In this document: piece after piece, positions 24,801-32,028 of the stretch
Numbering within the stretch: the stretch's first letter is position 1
Layout of the letters: every line of letters begins with the position of its first letter
Assembly (NCBI GenBank): GCA_918807975.1
Contig: OU964923.1
Span: 5,580,001 to 5,644,000, forward strand
Length of the DNA stretch: 64,000 bases
Direction: 5' to 3'
DNA from: Aplidium turbinatum
Taxonomy: Eukaryota > Chordata > Ascidiacea > Aplousobranchia > Polyclinidae
Made by a program: the position numbers and the translations under genes
The notes under the pieces: model-generated
Databases searched by the model: none
What the model was told of the DNA's origin: nothing
What the model saw: only the letters and a program-made list of their open reading frames with translations

Positions 24801-26402
24801 TTGGGATCCAAATATTAAAAAAAGAATATTAATATGTGTTAATAAAAAAAAAAATTAAAAAGATGATGCCTAAAACATTGGGGGGGCAGCTGCCCCGCTT
24901 GCCCCCCCTTCCGGCGCCACTGGTAAGGATATTACTGTAGCAGTGCAATCGACTCACAGTCGACGAATTTCACGACTACAATATTTTACTTCGACTTACT
25001 TTGCATGCTTTGTCTTATTTCAACGCTAAATTGTTTTTAGCGCATAATTCGTTCATGTATTTAGAAGTATTATTCATTTGACATGATTTCGTTTTAAAGC
25101 GCTTTTAAGTAAAATATCTTTTTAACTAAGCAAGGAATAACTTTATTTTACCGTTGTTGGACGGTTTTATGCTGAGCTCGTAGCTATGTACACGAAACAG
25201 TTTCTCTATGTTCCTCGTCACCTCAGTTCCATGACCATCATTGCTTTCACCGGAGTGGTCGCCATATTCATCTAATATTTGAAAATGAACGAATAAAGAG
25301 GGAATCACCAACATGAAGGTATGGATGATTAAAATAGTTTCTCATCTTGAGGGTCACCATGTTTAACCACCGTTGGAAACTTAGACTTTTACCGCCAACC
25401 ACAAGATACCTTGTGATATTAAGTCACTTGTCGTTCCTTGACGTCATCATGAAAATGACCTGCTGTGCTGTCAGTTTTGGTGTCTGATGGATTGTTTTAA
25501 TATTAACCCAAAATAAATTTGGCAGCACTGCTTTTCTGTCATCGAGAGAACCAAAACAAAAGAGGATTTCTAAACAATATCTTAAAACGCTGACGAATGA
25601 AATGTTGACCTGGCATATTTCTTCGTGCGTTACCAATCGAGCCAAATGGTGACAGCGTTGCATAAGCTTTTGAAAATACACTTGGGCTACATCTTTGTGT
25701 CAGAAACAAAACTCTGTTAGAATTGCATAACTCCTCCTTTTTTCTTGGTATGAAAATAATGATAAATTACTATGAGAGCAACTGACACTTCCACTTACTG
25801 CAATAGGAAAACATGTTACTACAGCATTTCTAAGCTAAAACAATTTATTTTTTACGTTGATTCTGCGTGTATCGCCGGGTAGCCATGCATTTTGCTACCT
25901 AGAATACCACATCAAAAAGTCACTCACTTTGTTCCATAGATGTCGTCATGTTCATTGTGAAGTAAAAATATATCAGCAATATAAGAAATCTGAAAGAAAA
26001 TAATATATCTTGAAAGAAGGTTTTGAATGAATAGATTTTATGTAATTTTCCACTTTCAGAATTTAAAATAGGAAAGAATTGCATTCAATGCAAACGAAAA
26101 AATTTGAAACTTTAAGCTATATATAAAAACGGAAAATACATGAAAACCTTTTTTTCATAGATTAGACTAAGCCTTATTTCTGACAACATATCGGACTTTT
26201 GAGCTGTTTTACATATTGTTAAATTTGTTATCAGTTGTATTTTTTTATACTTTGTTAAAGATGATAAAAGATAATGTTTTTAGACGTACATTAAATTATT
26301 TCTACTTTATTTCCCAATGAAAAAAGAGTTGCTTAGACTTTAAGTTTGTGAATTTATTTGTAGAATAGCGTAACCTTACTTGTGGTGCTTTGATGTAGTC
26401 AT
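9667..26402 (-). CDS. Cys-loop ligand-gated anion channel subunit (GABA-A/glycine-receptor-like), 14 exons
   Basis: Exons in transcript order: 26402-26380, 25989-25928, 25271-25152, 20529-20462, 19860-19740, 18812-18710, 14941-14859, 13923-13759, 13413-13249, 12840-12779, 12258-12100, 10403-10330, 10256-10133, 9840-9667. All junctions are GT-AG and the phases agree, giving 500 residues. A signal peptide (about 8-20) is followed by the extracellular ligand-binding domain with loop D (FLHQHW), loop A (WVPD) and the Cys-loop C173-X13-C187. TM1 is about 268-291, PAR motif P298-R300, TM2 300-322, TM3 329-351, TM4 476-497. PAR before TM2 and the TM3 start VSYLTAIDLYL are marks of anion-selective GABA-A/glycine-type subunits. 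Such subunits form pentamers in the plasma membrane. Loop B has Q192 and L194 where GABA-A beta subunits have the GABA-contacting Glu and Tyr, and loop C lacks an aromatic residue, so the ligand is unknown. Introns hold a LINE, SINEs and MITEs. Confidence 0.9.
10133..10256 (-). CDS. channel exon 13: TM3-TM4 cytoplasmic loop
   Basis: Encodes residues 403-443 of the variable cytoplasmic loop (NYLLRLGNGS... to ...HAKIYK). Supported by phase agreement with both neighbours; the donor GTCAGT is weaker than the others. Confidence 0.7.
10330..10403 (-). CDS. channel exon 12: cytoplasmic loop
   Basis: Encodes NLEQRIEKNNASLARESK and following polar residues (378-402). Acceptor ACTACAG and donor GTAAGT are good, and the phases match exons 11 and 13. 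Confidence 0.75.
10487..10543 (-). repeat. SINE family A 3' fragment, antisense
   Basis: The complement of the family A tail (GGATTAAGCTCTC, AAAGATTCGAT) abuts a sense copy starting at 10548, making a chimeric junction in channel intron 11. Confidence 0.5.
10548..10828 (+). repeat. SINE family A, sense
   Basis: Contains the B box GCTGGTTCGACTCTAGG, the body CTGTCAATCTCGGTGACCG-like segment and the full 3' end AGTCCGAGGATAAAGATTCA. The A-box part is missing. Confidence 0.75.
10838..11095 (+). repeat. tRNA-derived SINE (family B) with ATT tail
   Basis: The head AGCTCAGTGGCCGAGTAG and the B box GATCGATTCCAGG are tRNA-like. The body runs to AAGCGACAATAAATAAAACC and an ATTATTATT tail. A related head lies at 11469. 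Confidence 0.7.
11229..11301. repeat. palindromic MITE copy (CCCAG family)
   Basis: Has the core GCATTGATTAAACGTCTGC and AAACGTTGAATTAG with a left arm CGCACAGCAATC. It is diverged and carries a small insertion in the right arm. Confidence 0.6.
11469..11640 (+). repeat. SINE family B, second copy
   Basis: CAGCTCAGTGGTAGAGTGG, TTCGATTCCAGGCCAGGTC and GACTTTAAAATCTGTACTGA match the 10838 copy. The tail is lost against the tandem repeats that follow. Confidence 0.65.
11649..11741 (+). repeat. short tandem repeat around GGTAAGTCTGGGTATCAAAC
   Basis: Three units of about 20 bases (GGTAAGTCTGGGTATCAAAC), plus a diverged one, are separated by a short spacer with ACCGGTAAAATACCGG. Confidence 0.7.
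11802..11883. repeat. palindromic MITE copy
   Basis: CAGACATCAAAATCCGTCA, then TTTTGCATTGATTCGACG and TTTGCAGACATCAAATCC give the two arms and core. Diverged; in channel intron 11. Confidence 0.6.
12100..12258 (-). CDS. channel exon 11: TM3
   Basis: Encodes residues 325-377: the TM2-TM3 loop and TM3 (VSYLTAIDLYLCICFVYIF, then STVLEF), then a basic start of the cytoplasmic loop (TERKRSK). The AIDLYL motif is typical of GABA-A and glycine receptor TM3. Confidence 0.9.
12779..12840 (-). CDS. channel exon 10: TM2 pore
   Basis: Encodes VTAVLTLSTIITGIKTSLPK (305-324), the pore-lining helix with the conserved 9' leucine (VLTL) and the LPK of the TM2-TM3 loop. Confidence 0.92.
13249..13413 (-). CDS. 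channel exon 9: end of loop C, TM1 and the PAR motif
   Basis: Encodes 249-303: QLHVCFIFKRYLMSVFFQSY leads into TM1, and WLDPSSVPARVAI carries the PAR selectivity motif of anion channels. The acceptor is GATAG before AGGTGTC, giving the only frame that joins to exon 8. Confidence 0.9.
13571..13634. repeat. palindromic MITE copy
   Basis: GTTTTTACATTGATTCAACG, then TTCAAATGTAAAAACAGCA and GACTGGG at the right end. The centre is shortened. In channel intron 8. Confidence 0.6.
13759..13923 (-). CDS. channel exon 8: loop B to loop C of the ligand-binding domain
   Basis: Encodes 194-248, starting LGYNTDEILLNW (loop B, canonical GYTTDDI-type) and running through LLEQMPKFRLTNHEF, the LPQF-like strand, to loop C. 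Loop C here (INIAEGLSS) lacks the usual aromatic residue. Confidence 0.88.
14037..14125. repeat. palindromic MITE copy, both arms present
   Basis: Starts CCCAGACAGCAAAAAGCG and ends GAATTTTGGTGACTGGG around the core TTGAACGCCTGCAGATGTTG. A TA follows the right end and an A precedes the left. Confidence 0.75.
14152..14518 (-). repeat. SINE family A, antisense, with internal rearrangement
   Basis: Tail complement (CTTCGGATTAAGAAAGCCTC) at the left and tRNA-like head (complement GCGCTGGTGGTTCGACTCG) at the right. The middle contains repeated AAATGTCAAGT and TTGACAAAGGAAAGTT segments. Confidence 0.65.
14672..14803 (-). repeat. SINE family A 3' part, antisense, truncated
   Basis: Complement of AGTCCGAGGATAAAGATT and TACCAGGAATAACC, ending at CACTCTGCCAATCTCGG. 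The tRNA head is absent. Confidence 0.7.
14859..14941 (-). CDS. channel exon 7: Cys-loop
   Basis: Encodes 166-193: KITTTVACQMSLHMFPFDTE then NCTLTLQS. The two cysteines are 13 residues apart with FPFD between them, the defining disulfide loop of the superfamily. Confidence 0.93.
15066..15123. repeat. palindromic MITE fragment
   Basis: Left end ACCCAGACAG, then ACGTTAAATCAATGTAAAA and ATTGATTTGCGGTCTC; most of the left arm is deleted. Confidence 0.55.
15242..16325. other. channel intron 6 sequence, no gene seen
   Basis: AT-rich intronic DNA between exon 7 and the LINE. The short ORFs here have no coding character. Confidence 0.5.
16326..16399. repeat. compound hairpin in channel intron 6
   Basis: Outer arms AAAGTAATCTTG and CAAGATTACTTT enclose inner arms GATCTTCAAGATC and GTCTTGAAGATC. 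A further TGATCTTGAAGATCA palindrome lies at 16277-16291. Possibly a small MITE. Confidence 0.6.
16806..18370 (+). mobile_element. 5'-truncated LINE (Jockey/I-type non-LTR retrotransposon)
   Basis: An 11-bp duplication AACGTTTATCT flanks it (16795-16805 and 18370-18380). The right end is a GAAGAAGAAGAA-type simple tail following the stop, as in several non-LTR clades. The 5' end is cut within the reverse transcriptase, so endonuclease and ORF1 are missing. At the left junction a 15-base piece CTCGAGAGACTTATC appears three times. The sequence is more GC-rich than the host intron. The frame is uninterrupted, so the insertion is fairly recent. Confidence 0.88.
16855..18336 (+). CDS. LINE reverse transcriptase, C-terminal two thirds
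   Basis: An uninterrupted frame from the truncation point to a TAG stop. RT motifs are in order: EQAGFRHGRS, VFVDLTAAYDTVW, GVPQGSVLAPLLF, the catalytic YADD (YAYADDLALL), WKLQLSKAKT and a thumb region. The C-terminus carries a CxC...H...HxC zinc-knuckle (GCECGATDQTVDHVVHDCP) found in Jockey-like LINE proteins. The first codons upstream of 16855 are duplicated junction sequence and host DNA, not protein. It encodes RNA-templated DNA synthesis for target-primed insertion, but this copy cannot move because its 5' half is absent. Clade assignment beyond Jockey/I is not attempted. Confidence 0.88.
   Translation: MYARVEPIIDPQLPREQAGFRHGRSTVDQVTLMTQDIEDSFSAKKKAGAVFVDLTAAYDTVWHSGLTCKLLRLLPDRHMVHMIMELVQNRSFTLSTGSGRRSRLRRLRNGVPQGSVLAPLLFNTYIYDLPDTISRKYAYADDLALLHPAGDWQSMERNLSQDMSTISTYLQKWKLQLSKAKTVSAAFHLNNKEAKREINVTTDDEHLPYCAEPTYLGVTLDRSLTYRRHLESLRKKLSARVALLRRLAGSGWGADAKTLRTATLALVHSTAEYCAPVWCRSSHTRHIDTAINDALRTVTGCLRPTPTDCLPILAGIQPAELRRKGAMISLARRALDTDHLLHSTLQRLPGGQQRLKSRRPFVPAARQLLNNVEDLGISAAHWTNYTWNMEWQNNTSRLRDFLPDVDPHPPGMSLARLAWVRLNRLRTGVGRFRSDMCRWGLAPSPGCECGATDQTVDHVVHDCPIHQPPHGTLGLKALDNETVEWLMTSCPNI
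18710..18812 (-). CDS. channel exon 6: loop E region
   Basis: Encodes 132-166: LYIVGSKNSFIHTTTVENKI and MRLFADGNVVYSI, matching the strand with RLxxDGxVxYS of GABA-A-type subunits. Donor is GTGAGT. Confidence 0.92.
18829..19735. other. channel intron 5, no gene seen
   Basis: AT-rich intron between exons 6 and 5. No repeat boundary or coding stretch is recognised. Confidence 0.5.
19740..19860 (-). CDS. channel exon 5: loops D and A
   Basis: Encodes 92-131: DLTFTLFLHQHWTDKRL (loop D; the family has YTLTMYFQQYW) through KIWVP (loop A tryptophan), with the aspartate completed by exon 6. Confidence 0.92.
20462..20529 (-). CDS. channel exon 4
   Basis: Encodes FPTRVGVYLMIESITDISEK and NM (70-91), the strand preceding loop D (GPPVxVxVxIxVxSISxVSExxM in the family). 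Donor GTGAGT; phases match exons 3 and 5. Confidence 0.88.
20838..21050 (+). repeat. degenerate SINE family A
   Basis: CAATCGGTTGAGCGACCAAC and TTTGTGAACAAAG recall the tRNA-like head, and TTGTCAATCTCGGTAACCG the body. Both termini are eroded. Confidence 0.5.
21684..21999 (+). repeat. tRNA-derived SINE (family D)
   Basis: The head ATGACTCGGCACTGTCTG with the B box CATGTTCGACTCCAGCC is tRNA-like. The body includes CTACCCAGTGATCGATTTCG and ends in an A-rich tail (AAACAAAAAAAACAAAA). Distinct from families A to C. Confidence 0.6.
22336..22505 (+). repeat. tRNA-derived SINE (family C, second subfamily)
   Basis: GCCGGTTCGACACCACTGC is a B box. AGCATGCCTGAAGGTGGACA and CTTGCCTTCCCGTCCACTTA are shared with the inverted copy at 27078-27245. 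Confidence 0.6.
23096..23921. mobile_element. nested hAT MITE, CAGTGGCGTAGCC family, copy 1
   Basis: Left end CAGTAGCATAGTCA and right end TTGGCTACGCCACTG are imperfect inverted repeats. Flanks ATGCAAGA and GTGCAAGA match in 7 of 8 positions. Shares TGGCATAGCAAAAGGATAAG and CTCTATGTTTTCTTGTTGC with copies at 34.9 and 40.0-45.7 kb. Confidence 0.8.
24752..24773 (+). repeat. homopolymer run of 22 C
   Basis: Uninterrupted C tract in the outer TIR element; the length is prone to sequencing error and slippage. Confidence 0.9.
25152..25271 (-). CDS. channel exon 3: start of the extracellular domain
   Basis: Encodes 30-69. A polar stretch with Asn and Gly leads into EKLFRVHSYELSIKPSNNG, aligned with the family's LLDGYDNRLRPGFGG region (first helix and following loop). 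Confidence 0.85.
25928..25989 (-). CDS. channel exon 2: signal peptide
   Basis: Encodes FLILLIYFYFTMNMTTSMEQ, a hydrophobic signal core followed by polar residues. The phase matches exon 1 (2+1) and exon 3 (1+2). A cleavage site near residues 20-25 is an inference. Confidence 0.7.
26380..26402 (-). CDS. channel exon 1: start codon
   Basis: ATG in good context (CAGAAATGA) encodes MTTSKHH and two bases of the next codon, then a strong donor GTAAGG. Chosen because the basic short N-terminus joins the hydrophobic exon 2 in phase to form a signal peptide. Confidence 0.6.
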
Positions 26403-26600
26403 TTCTGGGTTCTCACAAGGGCTTGCAGCGTTTGTCCCAACAGTGAAACGCAGGAATTCAACAGCTACCTGTTTTGAAGGGTTATTTTATGTCACACAAA
26501 ACAAATTCAATAGTTTTAAAACTTATTGTTAACAAATGTAAGTACAAAGCTGTTCGTTGAGATTGATGCAATACTTAAAACTGTGGAAAAATATCATCAG

Positions 26601-26836
26601 AATAATCATGCTTTTATTTGCGCCCATTGCGATAACATACAGTAAACTGCGACCACAGATGCAATACAACAGATGACAGAAAGCAGCGAAGTGAGTAAGT
26701 GACATATAACCTTCGAGTCAGCTGCTCCCCTTAGTTTGGCTTGCCATTAGGTGTCTTTGCCGAGACGCAGCCGCGTGCTCTGAAGCGGTGTCGAACCCAC
26801 GTCTTTTCGAACGTCACCACTCGGCTACGCAGCCGA
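26601..26836 (-). repeat. tRNA-derived SINE (family C), antisense
   Basis: Right end is the complement of the head GCTGCGTAGCCGAGTGG, with B box (complement GTGGGTTCGACACCGC). The left tail AATAATCATG is the complement of a (ATT)n end. Nearly the inverted twin of 46909-47157. Confidence 0.8.
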
Positions 26837-27077
26837 CAAGAACACTTGGTAAATCCAAAGCATCGTCGTTGGCTCCAGCTCGTGTCCGAGCATTGGTTCT
26901 ATCTTCAAGTTGTTGGATGTGGCTTTGGATGGTGATGTCGGGTGTGTGATTTTGGAGGCCTAGTTTGTGGTGAAATAGACGTGGGCAAAAGTAACATTGT
27001 ATGGAGGGCGGAGAACGTGGTTTATACAGTTTTTCTTTTTTGTCATATCAAGGGTTACGACCGGTTGTTGAAGATTT

Positions 27078-27245
27078 AAATTAAGTGGACAGAAAGACAA
27101 GGAAGCAAATGTTAATGTGCATCTTCAGGCATGCCTTTAAGTGTCCTGCTAGCGACACAGTCGCATGGTCTTGAGAGGTGTCGAACCGACTCCTTTTCGA
27201 GTAACCTTCCAGAGCTTGGACCATTCGGCTAAGCAGCCAACAATT
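27078..27245 (-). repeat. SINE family C, second subfamily, antisense
   Basis: Complement of GGTTGGCTGCTTAGCCGAAT (head) through the B box to AAGGCATGCCTGAAGATG. Truncated at the 3' end near 27078. Confidence 0.65.
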
Positions 27246-27289
27246 AGGCCAATATGTTTGTAAATGTTGAATCAATAAAAAGTATTACA

Positions 27290-28250
27290 CTGCTTGCAAA
27301 CACAACAAATAATTCACAAAATAAACATTTTTTTTGAAATATTCAACTTTACAATAAAATTTAAAATCTTAAATTTTTCCAAAAACTTTTTTTAAATTGA
27401 GTGAATTTAAATAAAAAAATAATGAATTCACAGCCCAAAATTTCACAACCATAGTGGTCTGAATTTCAAAGACTGCATTGGATGGGACTGAACCGCTTGA
27501 AAACTCAAAATGTTCAAGCTAACTCTTTTTTGACATGCGGGAGCATTTTTGAACCTTAAAGTGCGATATGAAGTTTTTTAACATGAAGTGCGATAAAGCA
27601 GATTTCTAGTTGCACCATCCTCGGCAGTTTCATTTTTTTTTCTCTCAACAGAATAATTGTATTCCGTGTACTTTATAAGAAACTGGTTATAAGATCTCCT
27701 GCTGCCATGTTGATTACAGACTGTCTACTTTGTACGACCAACAAACAACCACTGTATAACACTAAAATACTGCTGCTTCAAACCAAATTCTTATAAAACA
27801 GCAAGAAAGAGGAAACAACTTCCTTGTTAGCAAAATGAGCGAGGTTTTTATTTGAATTGTAGTCGTAACGACATTTGTTAAGCGACTGACTTTGAACTCT
27901 TGGATTAATCCATCACCTCATTGATTTTGAAATAATGAAACAAAACATACAAAACTGCATAGTGCCTTTTAAGTTAATTACTTTTCAAATAAAACAATGC
28001 TATAACTCTGCTGTTTTACATTTTTTGTTGAATGGCAGACTACTTAAAAACGTTGTTTGTTCAAACGTAAAGTTCAAGAAAACAAGCTGAAAGTTGAAAA
28101 AATGTCTGTGGAGTTCATCCGCGCATTGATCAGTTGATAAAAAGCAATTTGAAGTATCCAGCTAATACGAACAGAGATAGACAAAAAACACAATTTTTTT
28201 GGTACTCTGTGTGATTAAACGTGTAGGCGTAAAACACAAGGTTATTTCTT
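27290..28250. other. no gene seen
   Basis: AT-rich intergenic DNA upstream of the channel gene. No repeat ends or coding stretches are recognised. Confidence 0.5.
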
Positions 28251-28335
28251 CCCAGACAACAAAATTCGTCATTTTTACATTGATTCAACGTCTACAGACG
28301 GTTTTGACAGCAAATGACGATTTTTGCTGTCTGGG
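28251..28335. repeat. palindromic MITE copy, complete ends
   Basis: 85 bp from CCCAGACAACAAAATTCGTC to GACGATTTTTGCTGTCTGGG, with TTTACATTGATTCAACG in the left arm. The right inner arm is rearranged. Confidence 0.8.
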
Positions 28336-30085
28336 TACAGAGAGCACAAGCAAGAAAAGGTTAAGAGCCACTTCTATAGGAAAATTATAAAGTTATTTTT
28401 TCGAACTTTTGATACAATTCGATTTTTTTCGGTGTGTTTTATTTTATATTTTGATGTTTCTCAAGTCGTAGAATATAGCTAAGGTTTTTAAAACAATTAA
28501 AGTTTTTTTTTAGTTTTTGGGGTGAGTAAAAAAATCGCCCTGATGATAATAATTATGTAATTAAAATGCATAATTTATGAACAAGGTTACCCTTTCGATC
28601 TGTAATCTGTCATTTTCTATATTCTCGCTCAATTTAAAGACTGACCTGGCAGTGCAACTTTCAATCTCAGTGAGCTATTTATACGTAGGTTTATTAATTG
28701 TTATTTGGATATCTCTATGGTGGTAAATGATGAACAACGTAGCAGTTGTAGCATTGAGTTATTTCATCATCATCAGTATCATTCTTTGGCAATAAAATTA
28801 TGTCTACTTTGAACTTCTTAATGTTGAATTAAAAACAACAATAAAATAGCAGCAAATTCGGGAGTACGGGAATGAAGAACGAAGATCATGTGTAGTTGAA
28901 TATAATATGTTATCTTTATGGGAGTGGGCAAAGTGTCTCAAAAAAAGCTCGAGTTGGTTGAATTTTTTATTGTCTATTTGAATAATTTAACTCAATTTCT
29001 TTGTTACTTACAATCTGTATATAGATAGCTAAAGCGAAATGACTTCTTTCTCAAAGTCAAGTCATACCACTAGGGCTGTCGAGAGGATAATTTGGGTCCG
29101 GTACCAAAGAGACCCTCGGCTTCAAATCAAAGGACTTCTACGAAAAACTCACTCACTATATTTAAAGAATTCGCGGCAATTTCTTCAAGTTGCCGGCCGC
29201 CTTGGAAAGATTACAGGCACATAAAATCATTCTGCTCTCAAGTCCAGAAGTACCGTCTGGACCCCCTGTCAATGCTACTGCATACCACTTTTGTTCTGTT
29301 CAAAGTTAAACTCATGCTAATTAGAATTTTTTTGGTCTATCAGTGACTTTTTGCTAACTTAGCTGTCTGCTTTCATTTCTTATCATAACTTGGTTTTACT
29401 TATTGATTGCTTCTTTAATATGCAAAAAAAAATTCATCAGCGCTTTATTGCGTCCGCTGCAAATAGCCTTGGCAAGTGACACTATCAAAGATGAGAACTT
29501 TCTTTGCGAGATTTAATTTTGTCTCTGTTGTACTACGAAAGCGATTTGATTATTCATATATTGTACGTACACGTTTTTTCGACGTAAAGTTACGTGTAAA
29601 ACCAATCGAAAACAAGATTTACAAGTAAATTTCTGATAGACGACTGGCAGCTGGTGAGCACAACTAGAAGGTGACATTGTAGCACTTCGGCTTTTGATTA
29701 GCGTGTTAATCTTTGAGCTTAACGATCTTTACTGCTGGTGGAGTTCTTTTGCTTTATTGTGGTATTAATCTTATTACACAATTTGGATAGAGGTTACCTT
29801 TTTAACCATAAACAGACCAAACTGAGCAACAATACAACATTTAACATCATAAATCAAACAGCAAACTTTTTCGGCTACCGGTATGCATATAGCTCTTATC
29901 AAATCTTAAAAGAAAAATATTACATACGAAATACGAGAAAAAACATACAGTATTGATGTTTTTACTGTTAATCTCATTAACACACTCAATGTATCTCAAA
30001 TAATTTTATTTTATTCTCAGCTTTCCTGTACTGCATACGCTAATGTTTATATGACTCATCAAGCATGACAAGAACAAATCGCTGG
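28336..30085. other. intergenic, one coding-like patch near 29070-29290
   Basis: Mostly AT-rich. 29070-29290 is GC-richer and open in two plus-strand frames (for example WVRYQRDPRLQIKGLLRKTH). I cannot assign it; a LINE ORF1 relic or old exon would fit, and neither is shown. Confidence 0.3.
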
Positions 30086-30362
30086 TAGTTTTTGCAACAA
30101 GATTCAAAAAGAAACACCACTCCATGACGCGCCCTCTTAGTATAAACCTGCCCCTGCCGACTTGGGTCAAGCTCAATAGAATTCGAACAGGACTCGGCCG
30201 CTTCCATTCCAACATGAAAAAGTGTAGTTTGGCTCTCTCATCGGCCTGCAAATGCGGCGGGGAGGAACAAACTGCGCTGACCATGTCGTTCTTGAATGTC
30301 CCATGGACAAGCCACCGATAATAGCACTCGACGAAGCTGCACTCACCTGCCCTAAAATATGA
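30086..30362 (+). pseudogene. degenerate LINE 3' fragment related to 16806-18370
   Basis: PTWVKLNRIRTGLGRFHSNM followed by CKCGGEEQT matches LAWVRLNRLRTGVGRFRSDM and CECGATDQT of the intact LINE frame. A one-base frame change then gives ADHVVLECPMDKPP and ends LTCPKI-stop, equal to VDHVVHDCP and SCPNI-stop. So the last ~90 codons of a related LINE survive in decayed form. Confidence 0.8.
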
Positions 30363-30387
30363 ACAATCATGTCTCACAAGATAGAAG

Positions 30388-30471
30388 CTAGCAAAAGTTG
30401 TCCTGTTCACATTGATTCAATGTCTGCAAACGTTAATTCAATGTGAAAAGGAAATAATTTACCCAGCTGGG
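30388..30471. repeat. palindromic MITE copy
   Basis: CACATTGATTCAATGTCTGC and AAACGTTAATTCAATGTG form the two inner arms; right end ACCCAGCTGGG. It abuts a second copy starting at 30474. Confidence 0.7.
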
Positions 30472-30473
30472 TT

Positions 30474-30534
30474 CCCAGATAGTAAATCTGTAGACGTTGA
30501 AGCAATGTTAACAATGGTTGATTTGCTGTCTGGG
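30474..30534. repeat. palindromic MITE copy, left arm shortened
   Basis: CCCAGATAGTAAAT start, GTAGACGTTGAAGCAATG inner arm, and end ATTTGCTGTCTGGG. Confidence 0.7.
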
Positions 30535-31185
30535 TTGTGTTTCGCATCATCTTTTGGAAGTCGGTTATGGATATTTTGTTGCGAAATATTGTGTTAAATC
30601 TCAAATTGTTCTGAAAGGGTAGTGGCCAAATGCCCATCTACATTCTTTACTGCTGAAGTAGGCTATAGGCTATTCACGATCGTGCAGTTCTGATACAAAT
30701 ACCGCATCGTGCTTGTTAAATAACAACCTTTGAAGACATGCAGGCAGGGTATGCAGTATACAACGGCAGTAGTAATCTACGTTGGAGAAGATAAAAAAGT
30801 AACGAAAATACTTGAGAAGCAACATTACTTTTGTTTATGTCGTGTACCTCCGCGTGGTGAATCCTGGTAACTGGAAAAGTTTTCAGGCTAATGACGACAA
30901 TCAGAAGCAGAAACTGCAAAAATTGCAAGTTACAGATTTCATACGAACGACGACGACGAGGTTGCAAATACTTTCAAACGTTTACTTTTGAGACATTTTT
31001 GTTTTGTTTCCTTCTGTTTTCTATCAACTTTGCCATTGCACTTTTTCGTTTCGAAATGTACAAAAATCTATTTCGTTTAACTGCCTTCTCGAAAAACAAC
31101 ACCCACGAGAATCTCCATAGAACACAAGTGTCGTATGATGGAATGCTGTCAAACGTCAAGAAGTTTTGTCAACAACCAGCATAAA
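30535..31185. other. no gene seen
   Basis: AT-rich intergenic sequence. The open frame at 30891-31184 has no recognisable features. Confidence 0.45.
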
Positions 31186-31257
31186 CCGGGAGTCGAACCA
31201 GGATTGCGTGATTGGCAGAGATGTCTGTATATGCCGCAAATTCTACGCCACAGACTT
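31186..31257 (-). repeat. tRNA-like sequence (Pol III box remnant)
   Basis: The complement holds a good B box (CCTGGTTCGACTCCCGG) and an A-box-like TGGCGTAGAATTTG, but no acceptor stem closes. Probably a SINE head or tRNA pseudogene. Confidence 0.5.
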
Positions 31258-31734
31258 GCGGCGTAGACTTTTTGTTTGCGCTAACGCTTGCAGTCACATT
31301 TTTTTTTGGATAGTTGTCGCTTGAGGCTACGCTGTAAAGTTTTTGCGGTTATTTAGCGCAAAGCGTCAATGCATACTTTTTAATGTCTTATTTGTTGTTT
31401 GCATTTTTTTTTATCAAACTTCCCAAATTTTGAATAAGTTGAAAGAATGTTTTCAATGTGCAAAGACATATTGAAACCAAAACGCAGCAAAATGTCAGAG
31501 GAACACTTTCAGATGCTTGTGTTTCTTCGTGGAAATTCAAAATAAAACTTGTTTGTTTCGGGTGGTTTATACCTTGTGAATGTTTGGCACCAAGCAAGCA
31601 AAATGAGTTTACGCTAGAGTATGCGCTGACGCTGCCAACGTTTTTTACAAGTTACGTTGACGCATACAGCGTATGGTTTTTCGAACGTTTGCGTTTGCGC
31701 TGACGGCGTCAATATTTTTTGTATGCGCGTACAT

Positions 31735-31800
31735 CGCTGGTGATTGGAAAGCAAATGCCTTACCCGCTGCGCCACCCCACCGCTCCTAACGACACTAGGT
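31735..31800 (-). repeat. second tRNA-like A-box segment
   Basis: The complement GGGTGGCGCAGCGGGTAAGG is a strong A box; the B-box half is missing. With 31186-31257 it brackets 31258-31734, AT-rich DNA without a gene. Confidence 0.4.
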
Positions 31801-31916
31801 TTGACAAAATATGCGCCTCACGCAATATTCCCCTTGCTTTAATACGAACCGAAAATCTAATTATTTCAGCAAGCAACGTAATGTTTTGCATGTCTTGATA
31901 AAGCGTTAGAAAGTTA

Positions 31917-32028
31917 ATGATGGAATTGGGATGGAATGATGGAAGATTGTCTTCCATCCCGTCATCAAGATCTTCCATCCTTGACATTTTCCATCTTCCA
32001 TCCCAAAATCTGTCTTCCATTCCATTCC
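31917..32028. repeat. low-complexity GGATGGAA/TTCCATCC region
   Basis: Repeats of GATGGAAGAT and CTTCCATCC in both orientations, able to fold into several stems. Confidence 0.6.

Larger units (their letters stand above)
23041..24922. mobile_element. hAT-type TIR element with another hAT MITE nested inside
   Basis: Ends CAGTGGCGCCGCCAG and, inverted, CCGGCGCCACTG, with perfect 8-bp duplications GTAAGGAT (23033-23040, 24923-24930). No transposase remains. The interior has a run of 22 C at 24752-24773 and holds the element 23096-23921. Confidence 0.85.
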
